Part shown: positions 57,866 through 64,000 of the stretch, piece by piece
How positions within the stretch are numbered: position 1 is the first letter of the stretch
Layout of the letters: each line of letters starts with the position of its first letter
Source: an uncultured Opitutaceae bacterium
Lineage (GTDB): Bacteria; Verrucomicrobiota; Verrucomicrobiia; Opitutales; Opitutaceae
Length of the DNA: 64,000 nucleotides
NCBI GenBank assembly: GCA_903916755.1
Contig: CAIWXW010000089.1
Location: forward strand, 1-64,000
Reading direction: 5' to 3'
The notes under the pieces: generated by a model
The model's input: only the letters and a program-made list of their open reading frames with translations
Told to the model about the DNA's origin: nothing
Database searches by the model: none
Program-made: the position numbers and the translations under genes

Positions 57866-59497
57866 TCAGGCGATCGCTTTGTCCTGGCTCCCGCTGGGGG
57901 TGGCCAGGTTGCGCAGCTGAACAATCATGTCCGACAATGCCTCCCGGGGAGGATTGGTCATTAGGCTGAACTGGATCCAGTTGCGCGCGATGAGGTAGCC
58001 GCTGCGATGGCTGGTGTGGAACCCGCGGTTTTCGAGGGCTGCGCCGACATCGGAGGAGCGGATGGTCGCGGGTAGCGCGACCGTCACGATGATCGGAGAG
58101 GCATGGGTCTCGTCCGCCTTGAGGGTCAGGCCGGCGGAGCGCAGTTCCGTCCGGAACCAGGCGGCCAGGGTGCCGTCTCCGCAGCGGCCGATCGGCAGGC
58201 GCTCGACTTCGGCGAGGGCGACATCCAGGGCTGCGACCAGATTCGAGGAATGGGTGAAGGGAACGCCGTCGGACGAGGCCCAGAGCCCGAGGTCCAGGTA
58301 GCGAGGGAGGTCGGGACGGCCCACCGGGGTCTCCGCGTGGAAAACCAGGCCCAGGCCGGGCAGCCCGGCGATGGCCTTGCCGCTGGAGCCGGTCGCCAGG
58401 AAGACGCCGCTCAGGTCGACCGGCACGGCGCCAATCGAGCTGATGCAGTCGAGACAAAGCTTGGTTCGGTGCTCCTGGACGAGACGCTTCACCTCCGTGA
58501 GGTCATGGAGCACGCCGGTGGAGGTTTCGTGATGGACCATCCAGAGCCAGGCGGGGGATTTTACCTGGGCGAAGGCTTCCTTGTAGTCGGCGGAGGAGGG
58601 GACGGCACCCCAGGGCAGCCGGGCCCAGTGGAATTCCAGCCCGGCGCGGCGGGCGTGGTCCGCCAGCCGTTCGCCGAACTCGCCGCTTGAGACCACGATG
58701 CCCGGCCGGCCAAGGGCGGCGAGCTGCGCGGCGACCACGTCGTTGGCGAGTGAACCGCTGCCCACCAGGATCTGGACGTCGTTGGCCTGGGTCAGCGCGG
58801 CCAGCCGGCGGCGGACGGTCGCGATCTGGTCCACAAATTCCGGGGTGCGATGGGAAACGGTCGGACGGCCAAAGGCCGCCAGGACGCCCGGGCTCACGGC
58901 GACGGGGCCGGGCAGAAGGTTGAGGGGCGAGAGCGGGGCCTCGCTGGCCAGGCTCTGCATCCCCCGCCGGGAATCGATGACCCGGAGAAAACTCTCAAGC
59001 GTGGCCATCATCGGCTGATAGGGGGCCTCGGGGGTGCCGACGCGGGGCCCGAACGACTCGAAGCCCAGGGCGCGATAGAGGGACATGCGGCGGACGGCTC
59101 CGGAGATGATGCCGAGGTCGTCGCCACGGGCCAGGCAGTGGCGGGCGATGAAATGCAGCAGCTGGGCGGCGACCGGACCGTTCCGATAGGCTGGCAGGAC
59201 GGCGAACAGGCGGATTTCGACCGGGCGCAGGCCGGCCGGCAGCCAGCGGTCGAGGTCGGGAAGCTTGGCGTCGAGCGAGAAGGGCCGGCGGCGCCGGACG
59301 GCCATCATGGCGATGACCTTTCCGTCCCGCACGCCAATCAGGTAAACGTTCTCGGCGTGGAATTTATCGACCAGCCGGCCCTCGGGGTTGGGGGCATGCT
59401 GGGGAATTTCGCCCACGAAGGTCTGATAGTTGAGCCGATGAATCTGCTCAAACTCGTCCGCGGTCGTAGCAATTTTGAATACGGTACTTGGCTCCAT
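57866..59497 (-). CDS. Fusion: GNAT/N-acyl-amino-acid-synthase-like domain + class V PLP aminotransferase
   Basis: N-terminal ~170 aa: EFEQIHRLNYQTFVGEIPQH...VEIRLFAVLPAYRNGPVAAQLLHFIARH; C-terminal ~370 aa: LLPGPVAVSPGVLAAFGRPTVSHRTPEF...LCLDCISSIGAVPVDLS..SSGKAIAGLPG. Confidence 0.9.
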   Translation of the reverse strand: MEPSTVFKIATTADEFEQIHRLNYQTFVGEIPQHAPNPEGRLVDKFHAENVYLIGVRDGKVIAMMAVRRRRPFSLDAKLPDLDRWLPAGLRPVEIRLFAVLPAYRNGPVAAQLLHFIARHCLARGDDLGIISGAVRRMSLYRALGFESFGPRVGTPEAPYQPMMATLESFLRVIDSRRGMQSLASEAPLSPLNLLPGPVAVSPGVLAAFGRPTVSHRTPEFVDQIATVRRRLAALTQANDVQILVGSGSLANDVVAAQLAALGRPGIVVSSGEFGERLADHARRAGLEFHWARLPWGAVPSSADYKEAFAQVKSPAWLWMVHHETSTGVLHDLTEVKRLVQEHRTKLCLDCISSIGAVPVDLSGVFLATGSSGKAIAGLPGLGLVFHAETPVGRPDLPRYLDLGLWASSDGVPFTHSSNLVAALDVALAEVERLPIGRCGDGTLAAWFRTELRSAGLTLKADETHASPIIVTVALPATIRSSDVGAALENRGFHTSHRSGYLIARNWIQFSLMTNPPREALSDMIVQLRNLATPSGSQDKAIA

Positions 59498-59517
59498 GAC
59501 AGGGTTTTATTGAGGAG

Positions 59518-60108
59518 TCAGGGCTTCAAGTATTTGGATAAATAGCTCCGGTGTGCAAGCAGAACAATCACTGCCGCAAACAAATAGGCAATGCGGTCAT
59601 TCCGCGCCGGCAAGACCCACCACATCAATATCATGCTGATGGCAAAGGCAGACGCGCCGGCCAGAAAACGGTTGCGGGCGGCCAAGCCGATCCCGATGCC
59701 CAGAACCGCCGGTATCACGGCGACCTGCCACTGGAGGGCCCAGGCCCCGCCGAGGAGCGGCCCACCCCCGCGACCGCCCCGGAAACCGAGCCAAACCGGC
59801 CAGATGTGGCCGGCGATGACGGCCGGGAGCGCGAGAGCGGCCCAAGGCGCCCCGCCGGAGAGGTGCCGAACCGCGTAAACCGCCACCGCCCCCTTGGTGG
59901 CGTCCAAAAAGAGCACAAAAATGAACCCGCGGGCACCGAGGACACGGCCGACGTTGGTCGCCCCCGTGGCGCCGCTGCCATGCTGGCGGATGTCGCCGCC
60001 GCCGGCCCGCCGCACCAGCAACCAGCCGGGCGACACCCCGCCGAGCGCGTAGGCGGCGAGCAGCAGCAAAGGCAGAACCCAAAAAGGAGAAGGGGTGCTC
60101 AAATACAA
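59518..60108 (-). CDS. PlsY-like glycerol-3-phosphate acyltransferase (divergent)
   Basis: HGSGATGATNVGRVLGARGFIFVLFLDATKG; GHIWPVWLGFRGGRGGG; TTG start inferred at 60108/60102 (ORF open to ATG at 60279). Confidence 0.82.
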   Translation of the reverse strand: MYLSTPSPFWVLPLLLLAAYALGGVSPGWLLVRRAGGGDIRQHGSGATGATNVGRVLGARGFIFVLFLDATKGAVAVYAVRHLSGGAPWAALALPAVIAGHIWPVWLGFRGGRGGGPLLGGAWALQWQVAVIPAVLGIGIGLAARNRFLAGASAFAISMILMWWVLPARNDRIAYLFAAVIVLLAHRSYLSKYLKP

Positions 60109-60335
60109 GCTATGGGGGTTTGGAGGGCGTCGGGCGGAAGTCAAAAACGGAATCCAGCGCAAGTTGCCCGGACAGGTGTGTCCAGGATTGTCAGGCGACG
60201 GGGAATCTGCGTGGCTGCCTTTTCGTCTCGCTGGCCGACGAAGCCCGGACTTTTTTCCGTTGGTTTTCGTCTTTTCCAACCCCTGCCCGTTTCTTCCTTC
60301 GACGGATCAATCATCGAATAGCCTGACTCGCCCTC

Positions 60336-62198
60336 ATGTCCGCCATCAACGACTTCCTGCTCAAGAACAGCCTGCGTATTGCAGCGAATCCGTGCGTCAG
60401 CCCGGATTTCTGCCTCGACTGGCCCGCCCTCCGGGGCCGGCTCCAGCAGGGAGCGGCGGTTCCCGCGGCCGGGGCGGCCTCATTTGAGACGGCGGCCGGC
60501 TCCTGGACCCTCCTAGAGGATCCGGCGACGGGCGACTGCGCCTGGCGGCTGCAGGCCCCCTCGGGCGCCGCCTCCGAAACGGTGCTGGCGGAAGGCGCCC
60601 GGCTGGCGTCGGGCGAGGTGGTTTTCCCCGCCAGCTTTGCGAACTTGATCAAGCTCAAGAACCTGGCGCAGGAGCACGATCCCCGCTGCACGATCTTTCC
60701 GACCGCGGCGGAACGCCTCGGCCGGAGCACCCTTGGCATCGGCGCCCGCTTTACGACCCTGCATTGGCCGGCGGTGGAGTGGGCCATGGCGCAGTTGGGC
60801 CTGGGCGTGACCGCCAACCAGAATTCGATCCCGCGCGAACTTGTCTATGACGTGGACGCGATGCTCGAGGGCCGGCTCGACACCGTGCCATTCCCCTTCA
60901 TCGGAGCGAACGTGCCCGAGGGGCACCAGGGCCAGAGCGTCGAGGGCATGAGCCACGGCTGCATCCTCTCCAAAGTCCGCACCGGTTTTCACCGCCGCGG
61001 AATCGCCTGGAGCTTCAACGCCGACCACCAGCCGATCGGTGGCAAGTTCGACAGCCGGGAGGACGCGCTGGTCGCCGGGTGCGTCTTCGCCAGCTATATC
61101 ACCTTCGACCTCTCGCCCGAGCTGGCCCAGACCAAGGTGCCGGAGGATTCGGCCGCCTGGGTGAAGTCCCACGTGGACGCCGGGCTGGTCGGCACGGTCA
61201 AGGCCCGGGTGGCCAAGGCGGGCATCGCGCTGGAGGAGGGGGAGTTCAACAAGCTGCTGGCCTACGTCTGGCCCTCGCTGCAGAAGATGCAGCGCCGGGA
61301 CGAGAAATACCGCCTGGCCCGCGAGAAGCTGTTCACCACGCCGGTGGGCCGCGCCTACCTGCGCGAGTTGTCGATCGACGAGCTGCCCGGCCTGACCACG
61401 GCGGCGACCACCGCCATCATGCTCGCCCTCTGCGAGGCGCTCGGGATGAAGATCCATTTCGTGGCCCCGGCCTTTGGTTTCCAGAAGAACATGCCCTATC
61501 CGGACAACGCCGCCCTGCGCGAGTTGATTGCCAAGCAGTGGGTCGTGTGCTCCCAGTTCGGGGCGAGCATCGGCTTCCATTCCGGCTCCGGCAAATCGGC
61601 CGAGAACTACCAGGTGATGGGTGAGGTCACCGGCGGCCGCCTTGAGATCAAGACCAGCGGCCGGTACACCTACGAGATGGGCAAGGCCCTCGCGGCGTCC
61701 CGGCATCCCGCCGACCAGTCGCTCTGGCGCGACTGGTACCGCTTCACGCTGGAACTGGCCCTCCTGGGCTCCTTCAGCCCCGACGCGACCGAGCGGAAGA
61801 TGGCCCGGATCTTTGTGGTCGACGCCCTGGAGAAATCCGCCCGCCCCACCGACGTATTCGCATCACCCACCACCTGCCGCGCCGCGCTCGAGGCGCTGCC
61901 GCCGAGCCCGGAGCACATGTTCTGGTTTGAGTATAACTTCCTCTTTGTCCTGGCCGGGGCCGGCAAGGCGGAGAAGGCGGCCCTGGGCGACCACACGCCG
62001 GCCGGCTACGCCCAGCGCGCCCGCTTCTACACCATCAGCGAGGAGGGGCGGCTGAACTACGCCCGGAATGTCGCGCGCTACATCGTCTTCCTGGCGCAGA
62101 ACACGGGCCTGGCCACCGCGGCGGCCGCCGCGGCCGCGAACGGGCGCCTCGACGGCTACACCTCCCTCGAACGGATGCTGGCGGACATTGCCGGCTGA
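60336..62198 (+). CDS. Tagaturonate epimerase (UxaE)-family protein
   Basis: SFNADHQPIGGKFDSREDALVAGCVFASYITFDLSPELA; HSGSGKSAENYQVMG; directly upstream of uxaC. Confidence 0.62.
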   Translation: MSAINDFLLKNSLRIAANPCVSPDFCLDWPALRGRLQQGAAVPAAGAASFETAAGSWTLLEDPATGDCAWRLQAPSGAASETVLAEGARLASGEVVFPASFANLIKLKNLAQEHDPRCTIFPTAAERLGRSTLGIGARFTTLHWPAVEWAMAQLGLGVTANQNSIPRELVYDVDAMLEGRLDTVPFPFIGANVPEGHQGQSVEGMSHGCILSKVRTGFHRRGIAWSFNADHQPIGGKFDSREDALVAGCVFASYITFDLSPELAQTKVPEDSAAWVKSHVDAGLVGTVKARVAKAGIALEEGEFNKLLAYVWPSLQKMQRRDEKYRLAREKLFTTPVGRAYLRELSIDELPGLTTAATTAIMLALCEALGMKIHFVAPAFGFQKNMPYPDNAALRELIAKQWVVCSQFGASIGFHSGSGKSAENYQVMGEVTGGRLEIKTSGRYTYEMGKALAASRHPADQSLWRDWYRFTLELALLGSFSPDATERKMARIFVVDALEKSARPTDVFASPTTCRAALEALPPSPEHMFWFEYNFLFVLAGAGKAEKAALGDHTPAGYAQRARFYTISEEGRLNYARNVARYIVFLAQNTGLATAAAAAAANGRLDGYTSLERMLADIAG

Positions 62199-62210
62199 GC
62201 TTTTCCGCCC

Positions 62211-63632
62211 ATGCCTTCCTTCATCACCCGGGACTTTCTCCTCACCACGCGGCAGGCGCGCGAACTCTACCACGGCTATGCCGAGAAGGAGCCGATCCTC
62301 GACTACCACTGCCATCTGCCCCCGGACCTGATCGCCTCGAACCACCGGTTCGAGGACCTGGCGGAGGTCTGGCTGGGCGGCGATCACTACAAGTGGCGGG
62401 CGATGCGGACCAACGGCGTGTCCGAGCGCTTCTGCACCGGCGATGCGCCGGCCCGCGAAAAGTTCCAGGCGTGGGCGGATACGGTGCCGCACACCCTGCG
62501 CAACCCGCTTTATCACTGGACCCACCTGGAGCTGAAGCGCTACTTCGGGATCGACGGGCTGCTGCACGGCCAGTCGGCGGAAAGGGTGTGGAAGCAGGCC
62601 AACGCCCGCCTGGCCAAGCTGCGGGTCCACGATCTGCTCACGATGTCGAAGGTGGCCGTGGTCTGCACGACCGACGACCCGGCCGACTCCCTCGACCTCC
62701 ACGCCAAGATCCGGGCGAGCAAGCTGAAGACCCGAGTCTATCCGGCGTTTCGCCCCGACAAGGCCCTGGCGGTCGGGACGCCCCCCGCGTTCAACGCCTG
62801 GCTGGAGAAGCTGGCGGGCACGGCCCAGGCCACGATCCAGACCTTCGACGACCTCCTGGGCGCCCTGAAGAAGCGCCACGACGCCTTCCATGCGGCCGGC
62901 GGCCGGCTGTCCGACCATGGCCTCGAGACCGCGCTTTCCGAGCCATGCACCCATTCGCAGGCGCGGATGGTGTTTGACGCCGCCCGCTCCGGCCGGACCC
63001 CCTCGGCCGAGGAGGCCGCGCGCTACGGCTCCTACCTCATGCTCGAGTTCGGCCGCTGGGATGCCGCGCGCGGCTGGACCAAGCAGCTCCATCTCGGCGC
63101 CCTGCGGAACAACAACAGCCGGCTGATGCGCCAGCTGGGGCCGGACACCGGGTTCGACGCGATCGGCGACTTCCCGCAGATGCGCGCGCTCGCCCGCTAC
63201 CTGGATGCCCTGGACTCGACCGACCAGCTGCCCCGGACGATCGTCTACAACGTGAATCCGGTGAACAACTACGCCTTCGGCACCCTGATCGGCTGCTTCC
63301 AGGACGGCAGCATCGCCGGCAAGCTGCAGTTCGGCAGCGGCTGGTGGTTCCTCGACCAGAAGGAGGGCATGGAGTGGCAGATCAACGCGCTCTCGAACCT
63401 GGGCCTCCTCAGCCGCTTTGTCGGCATGATCACCGATTCCCGCAGCTTCCTCAGCTATCCCCGCCACGAGTATTTCCGGCGGGTGCTCTGCAACCTCCTC
63501 GGCGCCGACATGGCGCGGGGCGAGATTCCGTCCGACCTCAAGCTGGTCGGCGGGATGGTGAAGAACATCTGCTTCGGCAACGCCCGCGACTACTTCGGGC
63601 TCGAAGTGCCGTCGGAGTTCGCCAAGAAATAA
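62211..63632 (+). CDS. uxaC: Glucuronate isomerase
   Basis: DFLLTTRQARELYHGYAEKEPILDYHCHLPPDLIA; WQINALSNLGLLSRFVGMITDSRSFLSYPRHEYFRRVLC. Confidence 0.97.
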   Translation: MPSFITRDFLLTTRQARELYHGYAEKEPILDYHCHLPPDLIASNHRFEDLAEVWLGGDHYKWRAMRTNGVSERFCTGDAPAREKFQAWADTVPHTLRNPLYHWTHLELKRYFGIDGLLHGQSAERVWKQANARLAKLRVHDLLTMSKVAVVCTTDDPADSLDLHAKIRASKLKTRVYPAFRPDKALAVGTPPAFNAWLEKLAGTAQATIQTFDDLLGALKKRHDAFHAAGGRLSDHGLETALSEPCTHSQARMVFDAARSGRTPSAEEAARYGSYLMLEFGRWDAARGWTKQLHLGALRNNNSRLMRQLGPDTGFDAIGDFPQMRALARYLDALDSTDQLPRTIVYNVNPVNNYAFGTLIGCFQDGSIAGKLQFGSGWWFLDQKEGMEWQINALSNLGLLSRFVGMITDSRSFLSYPRHEYFRRVLCNLLGADMARGEIPSDLKLVGGMVKNICFGNARDYFGLEVPSEFAKK

Positions 63633-63661
63633 GCCGGCCGCACGGCCGGAATCCTTCCTTT

Positions 63662-64000
63662 ATGTCTTCCCTGCCCAGCATCGCATTCATCGGCACGGGG
63701 GTGATGGGCCGCAGCATGGCGGCCCACCTCCAGCGCGCCGGCCATCCCCTCCACGTCTACAACCGCACCCGGGCCAAGGCCCAGGCGCTGATCGACGCGG
63801 GCGCCACCTGGCACGATTCCGCGGGCAGCGCGGCCGCCGCGGCGGACGTCGTGATCACGATCCTCGGTTTTCCCACCGACGTGGAGCAGACCTATTTCGG
63901 CCCGGGCGGGGTGATCGAGCGCGCGCGGCCGGGCGCCCTCCTGATCGACATGACCACCTCCAGCCCCGTCCTCGCGCGCCGGATCGCGGCGGCGGCCAAG
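63662..64000 (+). CDS. NAD(P)-dependent beta-hydroxyacid dehydrogenase (3-hydroxyisobutyrate/tartronate-semialdehyde reductase-like), partial at window end
   Basis: SIAFIGTGVMGRSMAAHLQRAGHPLHVYNRTRAKAQ; LLIDMTTSSP. Confidence 0.92.
   Translation, partial: MSSLPSIAFIGTGVMGRSMAAHLQRAGHPLHVYNRTRAKAQALIDAGATWHDSAGSAAAAADVVITILGFPTDVEQTYFGPGGVIERARPGALLIDMTTSSPVLARRIAAAAK

Noticed and set aside
60109-60335. GGACA-GGTG-TGTCC hairpin upstream of the uxaE-like gene
   Set aside because: Too short to distinguish from chance; no repeated copies noticed
1-64000. tRNA/rRNA genes, CRISPR arrays, transposases, prophage
   Set aside because: None recognised by eye in intergenic regions or ORF translations; a tRNAscan/Infernal run would be needed to exclude small RNAs

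Overview
GC-rich bacterial chromosomal window, densely coding. The protein content and gene order (bL25 tail-pth-rpsF-ssb-rplI-dnaB-bamA-skp-lpxD, a stand-alone SWIB protein, many plant-polysaccharide enzymes) suggest a Verrucomicrobiota/Opitutaceae-like organism; this is inference, no search was run. About 51 CDS are supported. They include a ribosomal protein/replication/outer-membrane biogenesis block, an MdtABC-like RND pump, GH51 arabinofuranosidase, recN, a MazF-type toxin-antitoxin pair, a ResB/CcsA cytochrome c maturation cluster, 5-oxoprolinase (pxpBC fusion + pxpA), a heterodimeric ABC exporter, SWIB, ppk1, an aldehyde dehydrogenase, htpG, glycosidases, a livFGMHJ transporter, an LptF/G permease, dgkA, a PL10 pectate lyase, a Cys/Met-type PLP enzyme, xthA, a CinA-like amidohydrolase, an ABC exporter pair, a GNAT-aminotransferase fusion next to a divergent PlsY, and uxaE/uxaC. 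No rRNA, tRNA, CRISPR array, transposase or prophage was recognised. The best leads are: (i) the GNAT/N-acyl-synthase-like + class V aminotransferase fusion beside a divergent PlsY; (ii) a 32-bp imperfect dyad between a consensus -35 and the antitoxin ATG, with a possibly leaderless transcript; (iii) a compact mosaic of inverted and direct repeats at ~51990-52087; (iv) a DUF1761-like gene split by one in-frame TAG; (v) an orphan two-gene operon between two glycosidase genes; (vi) the absence of rpsR between ssb and rplI, where a 9-bp inverted repeat is found instead.
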